From a virus: a stretch of DNA of 21,247 bases. Where the stretch lies: the IMG/VR virus record IMGVR_UViG_3300027712_000181, positions 1 to 21,247 of that record; one strand, 5' to 3'. Of the stretch, positions 14,762-20,925 are shown piece after piece (within the stretch, counting starts at the first letter, position 1; each line of letters opens with the position of its first letter). Position numbers and translations under genes: made by a program. The notes beneath the pieces were generated by a model. It ran no database searches. It was not told where the DNA came from and worked only from the letters and a program-made list of their open reading frames with translations.

Positions 14762-15039
14762 TTTTTTTTCTTTGCTTTTATTTCTTGCGCTGCCTTATCT
14801 GATTCATACTTATTCACCCACCTAATCATGTTCATCAATACTTCGATGTTACACCCCGAACATCCACCTGGTCTTATTCCTGTTAATTCGTGTTGAAATT
14901 CTTTTAACTGAAGCAGTTGGTTAGTTTGACCTATCCAACTATTCTCGGTTTGAAATACGTGCAGAAGTTCACGAAGTGAAAAACGAATCTTCTCATCCTT
15001 AAAAATTATCTCACTGTAAATTTCGTCAAAGGTTTTCAT
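14758..15039 (-). CDS. Hypothetical protein with GGCSGC motif
   Basis: The 93-residue protein has helical segments, a Gly/Cys motif PGGCSGCN (about 57-64) and a Lys-rich end (EIKAKKKK). Two Cys in CxxC spacing may bind metal or be redox-active, but only two are present. I know no function. Its last codons are a run of A followed by TGA that overlaps the methyltransferase ATG; a -1 slip in that run would fuse the two frames. It also shares one base with the upstream membrane protein gene. Confidence 0.65.
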   Translation of the reverse strand: MKTFDEIYSEIIFKDEKIRFSLRELLHVFQTENSWIGQTNQLLQLKEFQHELTGIRPGGCSGCNIEVLMNMIRWVNKYESDKAAQEIKAKKKK

Positions 15040-15284
15040 CAGTATAATTTAATTAAAAGTCGTTTCATCAATATAGATAAGTAGCTTGCAAATCCACCAT
15101 AACCTAATCCAATAAGAAAAGGTTGCGTTATCGGTACAAATATAAATAAAAGTACTCCAAATAATGTACTCCAAAAAGAAAGGCATACAATGCAGTTAAA
15201 TGGTTTGAAGTCTAACCAAGTAGGTAAACTACCTGCGGTAAAGAAACTAATCCATAAAAAAGGTAATCCCAAAAGTGCTATCAT
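15039..15284 (-). CDS. Small membrane protein with CxxC
   Basis: The 81-residue protein has a hydrophobic N-terminus (IALLGLPFLWISFFTAGSL), a short loop with FKPFNCIVCLSFW, and one or two further hydrophobic helices (STLFGVLLFIFVPITQPFLI). I infer at least two membrane segments. The conserved-looking CIVCLSFW sequence recurs in small phage membrane proteins of unknown role. A holin role cannot be excluded, but it is far from any lysis gene seen here. It lies between the glycosyltransferase and the methyltransferase genes. Confidence 0.6.
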   Translation of the reverse strand: MIALLGLPFLWISFFTAGSLPTWLDFKPFNCIVCLSFWSTLFGVLLFIFVPITQPFLIGLGYGGFASYLSILMKRLLIKLY

Positions 15285-15285
15285 A

Positions 15286-16359
15286 TTATTTATTTAATAT
15301 TTGTTTGTATGCTTCAAAGCGTTCTGTTACTACGTTGGTCATGTGGTATCGTTGAACATCAATATATAATTGCGCCCTCAAATCTTCGACTAAGTTCGGA
15401 TTGTCTATTAGCTTAGTCATGTACTTATACCAATCGTTCTTATGTTTTACTTTTAGACAATTTACCCCATGCTTTAAGTCGGGCGAATAAGGATAAACAT
15501 CGCTGCATATTACTGCTTTCATCTTAAATCCCGATTCTAATAGTTTTAAGTTTGACTTGTTATTATTAAAACGATTATTGCGAAGTGGTATGAGTGATAC
15601 GTTTATCAAGTCATAAAAGTTTCCATATTCCTTTACTCCAGTTTCTTTAAAGATTCCAAATTGAGATTCATTTGCCTTACCCCTTGCACTCAATACACTT
15701 AAAATCGCTTGACTTGTATCTGATTGACTTGCAAATCCACCATATACAACCCTAAACTTATCTTTATAGTCATCTGCGGTATAAAGAGAATATAAACCAT
15801 CGTGCATTAAAATTACATCTTCTAAGTGCGTGATTGACCCACTCCAACCAAAGTTTAATTTACCATTAAATTGCGGTTCTTTTAATGCAAAATGTCCATC
15901 AGGGTATATTCCATTTGGTACGATATAAATATTCTTTTGCCCTAATTTCTTAGTGAGTGTATTTGCTAATAGTTCGTGAGTAGTTGTGCAGGCGGTTGCG
16001 TTCTTTACTGCTAAACTAATTTGTTCGGTATGGTTGCCATCCTTTGCTGCATAGTATAAGATATGATTCTTTGGTAATATATAATCGTCATCCAAGTCAA
16101 TCACATAAGGAAGTCCAACTCTTTTTAGTTTATCAATTAGTGCCTGCGGTTCGTTTGTCTTTGAAACAAACCTATTCATCACAACCAAGTCAAAGTCTTT
16201 TAAGAACTCATTTGTGGCGCTGTCTACTTCATTTATTAGACTTATCTCAATCTCATCTTTAAAAAGGTCTGACATCACGTTATGTGGCATCCATAACCTA
16301 TGGTAATCAACTCCGCTAATCTTTGGGTAACTTGGTATAACTATTAGTAGTTTAATCAT
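15286..16359 (-). CDS. GT-B glycosyltransferase (GT4-like)
   Basis: The 357-residue protein has the two-domain plan of GT-B enzymes. The N-terminal domain begins MIKLLIVIPSYPKISGVDYH and carries VIDLDDDYILP (about 87-97). The C-terminal domain includes IYIVPNGIYP (145-153), FGWSGSITHLEDV (170-182), common in the nucleotide-sugar-binding half, and NLKLLESGFKMKAVICSD near 272-289, which resembles the GT4 EX7E region. It would transfer a sugar from a nucleotide donor; the acceptor is unknown and could be a virion protein, the host surface or a phage product. Start overlaps the sigma-like gene stop (ATGA). Confidence 0.75.
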   Translation of the reverse strand: MIKLLIVIPSYPKISGVDYHRLWMPHNVMSDLFKDEIEISLINEVDSATNEFLKDFDLVVMNRFVSKTNEPQALIDKLKRVGLPYVIDLDDDYILPKNHILYYAAKDGNHTEQISLAVKNATACTTTHELLANTLTKKLGQKNIYIVPNGIYPDGHFALKEPQFNGKLNFGWSGSITHLEDVILMHDGLYSLYTADDYKDKFRVVYGGFASQSDTSQAILSVLSARGKANESQFGIFKETGVKEYGNFYDLINVSLIPLRNNRFNNNKSNLKLLESGFKMKAVICSDVYPYSPDLKHGVNCLKVKHKNDWYKYMTKLIDNPNLVEDLRAQLYIDVQRYHMTNVVTERFEAYKQILNK

Positions 16360-16817
16360 ATCTGTTTAGCTTTTTGTTTAATTTTTTCTTTGACTGCCCT
16401 CAATGCTGAATAACTAATGCCTGTTAGCCTCTGGACTTTCTTCATATCCCCGAACTGATTATATAATAATATGATTCGATTTTCAAATTCATTTAAGGAA
16501 AGCATAAACTGCTCTGCTTCCTTAGTCATTATTTCTTTGCTTAGTTCACTTGGTGTATAGATGTCGAACTCGATTAACTCCCTTAGAACTATCTTACCTA
16601 ACTTTCCATTTCTTGTCATTACGTTGAAGGCTACTCGGTAAAACCAAAACTTTAAATAGTTAAGGTCAGGCAGTCGTTCATCTGATATAGTTAGAATTTC
16701 GCAGATAGTTTCTTGGTAGATGTCTTCAGCATAATGAATATTAATCTTATAGCACATTTCTTTGAATGACTTGTCGCTTACAATAACATCAACCAAATGC
16801 AGCCTATCGGGTTTCAT
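16356..16817 (-). CDS. Sigma-70 family-like protein (ECF-type architecture)
   Basis: The 153-residue protein has a region-2-like part, INIHYAEDIYQETICEIL (about 25-42) and YLKFWFYRVAFNVMTR, where sigma factors bind the core polymerase and the -10 element, and a region-4-like helix-turn-helix, ENRIILLYNQFGDMKKVQRL followed by TGISYSALRAVKEKI. Lengths and spacing fit a two-domain ECF sigma. A phage-encoded factor at the junction of early and late genes may switch transcription to the structural operon. Alternatively it could be a terminase-like or other HTH protein. It starts at ATG 16817, overlapping a 15-codon upstream ORF, behind a TAACTTTG box. Confidence 0.7.
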   Translation of the reverse strand: MKPDRLHLVDVIVSDKSFKEMCYKINIHYAEDIYQETICEILTISDERLPDLNYLKFWFYRVAFNVMTRNGKLGKIVLRELIEFDIYTPSELSKEIMTKEAEQFMLSLNEFENRIILLYNQFGDMKKVQRLTGISYSALRAVKEKIKQKAKQI

Positions 16818-16861
16818 TCATCAGGATTTAGTAGTGCAAATAATTCGTCTTCTCTTTCCAT
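16814..16861 (-). CDS. Possible 15-aa leader ORF before sigma-like gene
   Basis: ATG 16861 encodes MEREDELFALLNPDE, then TGA overlapping the sigma-like ATG. The overlap would allow translational coupling. It is very short and may simply be part of the leader, because a putative start site lies at about the same position. Confidence 0.3.
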   Translation of the reverse strand: MEREDELFALLNPDE

Positions 16862-16866
16862 TGAGG

Positions 16867-16874
16867 CAAAGTTA
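16867..16874 (-). promoter_or_regulatory. Putative -7 element TAACTTTG before sigma-like gene
   Basis: TAACTTTG matches the Bacteroidota -7 consensus TAnnTTTG. There is no good TTTG at the usual 17-23 nt upstream; the nearest TTG is 12 nt away. Transcription would start near 16860, giving a leader of about 44 nt to the sigma-like start. Confidence 0.35.
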
Positions 16875-16875
16875 G

Positions 16876-17079
16876 TTATAATTTTTCAATTTCTTTTTTT
16901 ACTTGTAGCCAATAATCATACTTTTCAAATACTCGTTCACTTTCAAGTTCATTCCAAATCTCATCAACTGCTATTAATGCACATTGTTTAGCAAAATACT
17001 TAGTTATATCACTTGGAGAAACAGAATGTGTTTGGTACATTTTTCTAAATAATTCATCTGCTTTTTCTTTTGGTGTCAT
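16876..17079 (-). CDS. Small conserved phage protein, unknown function
   Basis: The 67-residue protein (MTPKEKADELFRKMYQTHSV, then KQCALIAVDEIWNELE) is a mostly helical, amphipathic protein. The 'MTPKEKA.EL...Y' start with 'KQCALIAVDEI' is a pattern I have seen repeatedly in small proteins of Bacteroidota phages, with no known role. Its ATG overlaps the stop of the upstream gene. Confidence 0.7.
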   Translation of the reverse strand: MTPKEKADELFRKMYQTHSVSPSDITKYFAKQCALIAVDEIWNELESERVFEKYDYWLQVKKEIEKL

Positions 17080-17333
17080 TTGTTACCTCCGTATGTTTCG
17101 TTGTAGTAGTTTTCTGCTTCTATATCTCTGCTCATTCTAAAAGGAGGGCTATAAAAGCCTTCTTCGTGTGCGTTTATTATCTGCTTCTTTTCCATTTCTT
17201 TAGCTTGTTCTAAATAATGTTTACGCCATTCATCAGCCATTCCTGCTGATATTTCATCACGATTTCGCATCCAAGTTACATAGTTGTATTTTTCTGCTAT
17301 CCAATCAACTGCTGTTTCTTTTACTGATTCCAT
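17076..17333 (-). CDS. Small conserved phage protein, unknown function
   Basis: The 85-residue protein contains TAVDWIAEKYNYVTW and EQAKEMEKKQIINAHEEGFY, a recurring pattern in Bacteroidota phage early regions. It is hydrophilic and helical, with no catalytic motif. It overlaps the preceding 236-aa gene by 13 nt and the next gene by 4 nt, so the three are likely co-translated. Confidence 0.65.
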   Translation of the reverse strand: MESVKETAVDWIAEKYNYVTWMRNRDEISAGMADEWRKHYLEQAKEMEKKQIINAHEEGFYSPPFRMSRDIEAENYYNETYGGNK

Positions 17334-18031
17334 AAGTCTTCTATTGTTATTTGTTTAGCCATGTTAATTACTTCTTTTGATTCCATTGTGAGCGTTTCAA
17401 TCTTTGCCCTTAACTTTCGCCTTAATAAAATGTCATTTGTTTTAGTTTGCATTTCTAAGTCTTCTAATACATACTCATAAGCCTCCTGCATATTTGCGTT
17501 AAACTCGATATTACTTACCTCATTCGTATCAACTAAAATCTTGTATATGTCACCTATGCTTGGTTCATAAAGTCCAAAATGACCAGTTTTTAAATAAAGA
17601 GACTTTGCATAACTCATAAATTCATCCCTAATTCTTAACTTATCTTCTTCGGTATATTCCTTAATAGGTTCAATTCTTGGTGTAGAACGTATTTTAATAG
17701 CTTCTAATCGCTTTTCTTCAGCCATAAAAGACTTAATCCATTGGTGAAAGGTTACGATGTTTAAACCAAAGTATTCGCCATAAACTTTTCGGACTCCATT
17801 TTGAAAGCATAAATCTAATTCATCAATCTTTAAATTAATAAAATATCGCTTAATCTCATTTATAACTCCATTTGATAGGCTGATTAGTTCCTTAGATTCG
17901 ATTACCTTTCCGCAATCAATGTAGGTCTTTGCAAGTACTTTTATTACTCGGTCTTTAAGTTCTTGTTGCTGCATATCAACTATTAGTTTTGATTTGAGTG
18001 CAATTAAGTAGTGGTTGTCGTTTGTTTTCAT
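17321..18031 (-). CDS. Hypothetical replication-region protein
   Basis: The 236-residue, mainly helical protein carries ELDLCFQNGVRKVYGEYFGL then NIVTFHQWIKSFMAEEKR (about residues 71-108), a segment I associate with proteins of unknown function next to phage replication genes. The second half is acidic and helical (EEDKLRIRDEFMSYAKSLY). The start region carries several ATG codons: a 9-codon ORF (MKTKTKKQK) ends by overlapping the chosen ATG at 18031. It could be a helicase-loader or replication accessory, but nothing in the sequence proves this. Confidence 0.6.
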   Translation of the reverse strand: MKTNDNHYLIALKSKLIVDMQQQELKDRVIKVLAKTYIDCGKVIESKELISLSNGVINEIKRYFINLKIDELDLCFQNGVRKVYGEYFGLNIVTFHQWIKSFMAEEKRLEAIKIRSTPRIEPIKEYTEEDKLRIRDEFMSYAKSLYLKTGHFGLYEPSIGDIYKILVDTNEVSNIEFNANMQEAYEYVLEDLEMQTKTNDILLRRKLRAKIETLTMESKEVINMAKQITIEDLWNQ

Positions 18032-18105
18032 TTTTGTTTTTTAGTTTTAGTTTTCATTGTCTATTATACTATGCTTTTAATTATTTTTTAGCCATAATGA
18101 ATATT

Positions 18106-18303
18106 TTATTGTTCATCGTGTATCATATTAAGAGCCTCTTTTGACCACTCCGAAAGTTTAGCATTGACATATTCGGTTAGTTCTGTTTTTTTAGAAATTG
18201 GGACACGACAAGATAAAGTAGTTGTTTCTTCACTAAATTTAGGTGTCCGACCTGCGCCAATTCTTTTACCCCCTTGTTTTTTTACCTCTTTTTTTGATTT
18301 CAT
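18106..18303 (-). CDS. Small DNA-binding-like protein (GGKRIGAGR type)
   Basis: The 65-residue basic protein has a basic N-terminus with KQGGKRIGAGRTPKF (about residues 9-23), then TTTLSCRVPISKKTELTEYV, a likely ribbon-helix-helix fold as in Arc/MetJ-type repressors. The 'GGKRxGAGRxPKF' start is common in small phage/plasmid regulators. The C-terminal KEALNMIHDE tail is nearly identical to the tail of the replisome-organiser-like protein, encoded by a 30-nt near-repeat. A regulatory role is likely but its target is unknown. It overlaps a 37-codon ORF by 38 nt. Confidence 0.65.
   Translation of the reverse strand: MKSKKEVKKQGGKRIGAGRTPKFSEETTTLSCRVPISKKTELTEYVNAKLSEWSKEALNMIHDEQ
18112..18141. 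repeat. 30-nt near-repeat, copy 1
   Basis: Matches 18781-18810 with three differences; the last 20 bases are identical. Both copies encode the C-terminal tail KEALNMI(H/Y)DE of otherwise unrelated proteins. Confidence 0.85.
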
Positions 18304-18379
18304 CCTCGATATTTTTTATTGCTGCCTTTGTGTATTCAGTAAGTAATTCTGGTTTACTCAAACCCTCTTCTAACCACAT
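18266..18379 (-). CDS. Possible 37-aa ORF, upstream-extended by an in-frame UGA
   Basis: From ATG 18379 the frame gives MWLEEGLSKPELLTEYTKAA followed by an acidic-then-basic helix, 37 codons in all. Upstream the same frame continues open as GSKNGFLNHIK to a TGA at 18415-18413, and before it ATG GCT AAA CTT (18427), so the full reading would be MAKL-UGA-GSKNG. Either the true start is 18379, or a longer gene has a nonsense change. UGA is a real stop elsewhere in the window, so general recoding is unlikely. The 3' end overlaps the next gene by 38 nt. Confidence 0.4.
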   Translation of the reverse strand: MWLEEGLSKPELLTEYTKAAIKNIEDEIKKRGKKTRG

Positions 18380-18419
18380 TTTTATGTGATTTAAAAACCC
18401 ATTTTTACTGCCTCAAAGT

Positions 18420-18665
18420 TTAGCCATTAAGTTTTCTTTTTGCTTCAAACAAATCATACATTTGTTCGCCAGTTAGTGATAATGTAATTCTACCTCCATC
18501 TGTATAAGTGCCTGTGATTTGATCTTCTTCCATTGCATCATAAACTTTAGAAAGTATTGTTGCAATGGTTTCTATTTCATCAGTAGTTAGTTTTTGGCTA
18601 CGTTTTTTTGGTGCAGCTTCTAAAGTGCTGTTACCTATATTTTTTTCGTTAATTCTGTGTCCCAT
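18420..18665 (-). CDS. Small hypothetical protein behind a clear promoter
   Basis: The 81-residue protein (MGHRINEKNIGNSTLEAAPK, then TDEIETIATILSKVYDAMEE) has a short linker, a helical segment and a beta-rich tail (GGRITLSLTGEQMYDLFEAK). No function is recognised. It is first in the transcript from the promoter at 18691-18721. Its ATG is about 20 nt from the predicted start site. Confidence 0.65.
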   Translation of the reverse strand: MGHRINEKNIGNSTLEAAPKKRSQKLTTDEIETIATILSKVYDAMEEDQITGTYTDGGRITLSLTGEQMYDLFEAKRKLNG

Positions 18666-18690
18666 TTTATTTGCTTTTTGATTTCGTTTA

Positions 18691-18721
18691 CAAAATTACG
18701 AAATATTTTTGAATTTGCAAA
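18691..18721 (-). promoter_or_regulatory. Bacteroidota-type promoter, TTTG-19-TAATTTTG
   Basis: The minus strand has TTTG (18721-18718), a 19-nt AT-rich spacer and TAATTTTG (18698-18691), matching the -33 TTTG / -7 TAnnTTTG consensus closely. It lies in a 109-nt gap and drives the small-protein cluster downstream. Confidence 0.8.
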
Positions 18722-18774
18722 CTATTTAAAATATTTATTAAATATATTTTATAACTTACTGAAAATCAAACGCT

Positions 18775-19572
18775 CTAATTTTCATCATAAATCATATTAA
18801 GAGCCTCTTTAGCTGAATTAACCATTGATTCCATTTTGCTTGGTTGACCATTGGACAAATTTTGTACTTTGTTTCTAAAATCTCTTTTAAGCCAACTTGA
18901 AGCAGTCAAATATACTGATGTGTATTTCTTAGTCAAATCCTTTTTATTTTCCATCTGCAACAATATATTGCCTATTTTTTCCTTATCATAACTTGACATT
19001 AGTTTTACGCATTCATCATAAGTTAATTGGTTTGATAATTTTGAAACATTTTTTAAAGTACTAACAATATAATTTTGAAGTGGATGTGTTAAAATTAATT
19101 CACTTTCATTTTCTTCTTCAGTTTCATCTTCTATTTCTTCTTCTATTTCTACTTCTACTTTCCGAACCATTCCGAACCCTTTGCAAAGGGTTTCAAACCC
19201 TTCCTTATCCCTTTCAATCTTATTAATGTTTTCAATCTTTAACGAGGATGGCAAATCATTATAAATGTCTATTGCAGATTTCATCATATTAAAATTGTAA
19301 TTTTGATGTTTTAAGAAATTAAGCATAATAACTCGATGTTCTTTGTATTTTATTTTATTTGATTTCTCAAAGTCAAGTAAATATTTTTCGATTTCAATTT
19401 CTTTAAGTCCAGTTTCAAATGAGATTTTGCGTGTTGAAACTTCATAGACTCCAAGCATATTAGTTTTTTCATTTGTAATTAAATAAATGAATAATAATTT
19501 TTGCCCTACTGCTAATGTTTCAAACCAAGTATCACTCCAAATTACTGTGTTTATGCTTCTAAGTTTGCTCAT
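18775..19572 (-). CDS. Replisome organiser / DnaD-like replication protein
   Basis: The 265-residue protein opens with RSINTVIWSDTWFETLAVGQ then KLLFIYLITNEKTNMLGVYE and KISFETGLKEIEIEKYLLDF, the winged-helix N-terminal domain of phage replisome-organiser/DnaD-like proteins, which bind the origin and load helicase. An acidic linker (EIEEEIEDETEEENESELI) follows at about 143-165, then a C-terminal helical domain with LTKKYTSVYLTASSWLKRDF, as in DnaD-type ssDNA/helicase-contact domains. The tail KEALNMIYDE is shared with the 65-aa protein. It is preceded by a structured leader and a TATATTTG box, so expression is probably controlled post-initiation. Confidence 0.75.
   Translation of the reverse strand: MSKLRSINTVIWSDTWFETLAVGQKLLFIYLITNEKTNMLGVYEVSTRKISFETGLKEIEIEKYLLDFEKSNKIKYKEHRVIMLNFLKHQNYNFNMMKSAIDIYNDLPSSLKIENINKIERDKEGFETLCKGFGMVRKVEVEIEEEIEDETEEENESELILTHPLQNYIVSTLKNVSKLSNQLTYDECVKLMSSYDKEKIGNILLQMENKKDLTKKYTSVYLTASSWLKRDFRNKVQNLSNGQPSKMESMVNSAKEALNMIYDEN
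18781..18810. repeat. 30-nt near-repeat, copy 2
   Basis: Partner of 18112-18141, located at the 3' end of the replisome-organiser-like gene. Confidence 0.85.
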
Positions 19573-19775
19573 AAATAAAAAAGCCTATAAATCATCATTT
19601 GGGGTCTCACTTCCAAAGTCAAATAAATAGGCTATTTAATAAGTTTAAGTTCTATAACGTGAGACCGAACTACAATGCAAATATAACTACTACTTAATGA
19701 AATAATGGAATAATTTTAAGAGATATTTCTTCACAAATAATTCCCATACTGTTATAGTTATGATTATCTTGGCTA
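19573..19775 (-). promoter_or_regulatory. Structured leader of replication gene with interleaved inverted repeats
   Basis: In transcript order the leader has GGTCTCAC (19666-19659), AGCCTAT (19633-19627), GTGAGACC (19610-19603) and ATAGGCT (19588-19582), the last followed by six T and then the ATG at 19572. The two perfect stems (8 and 7 bp) are interleaved, so they form an H-type pseudoknot or alternative structures. The second stem with its T-run resembles a terminator. A TATATTTG box (19685-19678) would start transcription at about 19670, directly before the first arm. Outside this, from 19690 to 19775, nothing else is evident. Confidence 0.55.
19678..19685 (-). promoter_or_regulatory. Putative -7 element TATATTTG
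   Basis: Matches TAnnTTTG and would start transcription just upstream of the leader stem-loop, but no TTTG is seen 17-23 nt upstream. Confidence 0.4.
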
Positions 19776-20039
19776 TCATTGGTAACTATTGATTAGCTTT
19801 TTAGATGTCTTCTTGAAGTCCAAAGAATACTCAATGAATGAGCAACTATTGCCAAATATTGACAACTTAGTAACTCTTTCTTTTTTGATTGAGAATCCCA
19901 GTGCGATGATGTCAGCAATTCTTTGAGGTAACTTGGTGCAATAGCCAAATTGCTTTTGCGTTGCTTGAATTGATGTGATGCTGTTACCTGCTATCATATA
20001 GCAGATGATTGCTTCGATTTGTGTTTTTGGTTTTTTCAT
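19776..20039 (-). CDS. Winged HTH protein
   Basis: The 87-residue protein has IEAIICYMIAGNSITSIQAT followed by FGYCTKLPQRIADIIALGFS and a strand pair FIEYSL, resembling a small helix-turn-helix/wing domain (HTH_39-like) of phage proteins: first helix, a turn starting 'SITSIQA', recognition helix 'LPQRIADI', then a wing. A DNA-binding role is inferred. It overlaps the NinG-like gene by 4 nt. Confidence 0.65.
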   Translation of the reverse strand: MKKPKTQIEAIICYMIAGNSITSIQATQKQFGYCTKLPQRIADIIALGFSIKKERVTKLSIFGNSCSFIEYSLDFKKTSKKLINSYQ

Positions 20040-20560
20040 TTTATTTTGTATTTGGTATTAATTGTTTGTAATTCTTCTATTGTCCATTTCTTTGTGCGTG
20101 TTTCATTAGCTAAGTCTTCAAGTGCAATAACCTGATCAAGTCCTATTTTTTTTACAAGTCTTTCACGATAGTTTAATTCGTTACCATTAAGAAAGACATT
20201 GCACTTTTTGCAACTACGCCAAACGTTAATTTCATTGAATATAACACCGCTATAGATTTCTGCTTTTTTAAAATGTGAAGCGTGCCATTCGTTTGCTGTT
20301 AAAGTACCACATGATATACAAGGTTCGTTCTTATCCCTTTCTCTGATCCATTTTTGAAAGATTACTTTTGCCTTGTTTACCTTTTGGCTGTATGTTTCAA
20401 GTTTCTCTTTTGCTTCACTTTTTAGCTGCGAATTAACCCTCTTATAATTGACTTTTGCAGGCTTCAATTTACCCAACTCAATAGCACACTTGATACTGCA
20501 TACCTTGTTTAAGCTATTGAATTGAGTGAATTGTTTTTTGCAGAATGAACACTTAGCCAT
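20036..20560 (-). CDS. NinG-like (Rap) recombination protein
   Basis: The 174-residue protein starts with a zinc-finger-like CSFCKKQF...CSIKC (about residues 4-25), followed by a helical basic segment and then the NinG-like core FQKWIRERDKNEPCISCGTL, WHASHFKKAE and WRSCKKCNVFLNGNELNYRE. The pattern 'W.R.RD....CISCG....H..H......C..CN..L.GN...YR' is that of lambda NinG/Rap, a Holliday-junction-cutting protein used in recombination between phage genomes. It stands among early genes, as in lambda's nin region. Confidence 0.85.
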   Translation of the reverse strand: MAKCSFCKKQFTQFNSLNKVCSIKCAIELGKLKPAKVNYKRVNSQLKSEAKEKLETYSQKVNKAKVIFQKWIRERDKNEPCISCGTLTANEWHASHFKKAEIYSGVIFNEINVWRSCKKCNVFLNGNELNYRERLVKKIGLDQVIALEDLANETRTKKWTIEELQTINTKYKIK

Positions 20561-20925
20561 TAACCTAATTTAGACTTATAATGATTGATAATCTTTTCAG
20601 TTTCATTCGTGTAAAATTCTTTGAATGTTGCTGAATTCCCGCCATTTTGTTGGTGTAAAATATAAAGAGTGTTTCTTAATCTTGTACTTTGACTTTTATT
20701 GTTGATTTCCTTGTCAATTACATCCATTTTAGCCAAGTCTTCATCTTCAATTTTATCGCTTTCAGTAAAATGTAATGCTCCTATTTTACTCATTAATTGA
20801 TTGATAGTAATTATTTCATACTCTCGTAGTTCAGATGTTGAGAATGTTAATGTGAATGATTTATCCTTTCGTGGTCGGTAGCTTTCCAAACAAGCTGCAA
20901 GGGTTAGTTTCATTATTGATGCCAT
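20560..20925 (-). CDS. Hypothetical phage protein, early region
   Basis: The 121-residue protein includes KMDVIDKEINNKSQSTRLRN then TLYILHQQNG and FKEFYTNETEKIINHYKSKL. The 'S.RLR..LY........F..FY....EKII.HYK.KL' tail is one I associate with proteins beside phage replication/recombination genes; function unknown. It shares one base with each neighbour gene (TAATG-type junctions), indicating an operon. Confidence 0.65.
   Translation of the reverse strand: MASIMKLTLAACLESYRPRKDKSFTLTFSTSELREYEIITINQLMSKIGALHFTESDKIEDEDLAKMDVIDKEINNKSQSTRLRNTLYILHQQNGGNSATFKEFYTNETEKIINHYKSKLG

Noticed and set aside
18266-18340. Programmed frameshift joining the 37-codon ORF to the 65-aa gene
   Set aside because: The frames are related by +1, and the A-rich run gives no typical -1 site; the 65-aa gene has its own ATG.
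19603-19666. GGTCTCAC/GTGAGACC as a phage attachment site or IS end
   Set aside because: No integrase or transposase gene is visible, and the arms fit an RNA leader just before a start codon better.
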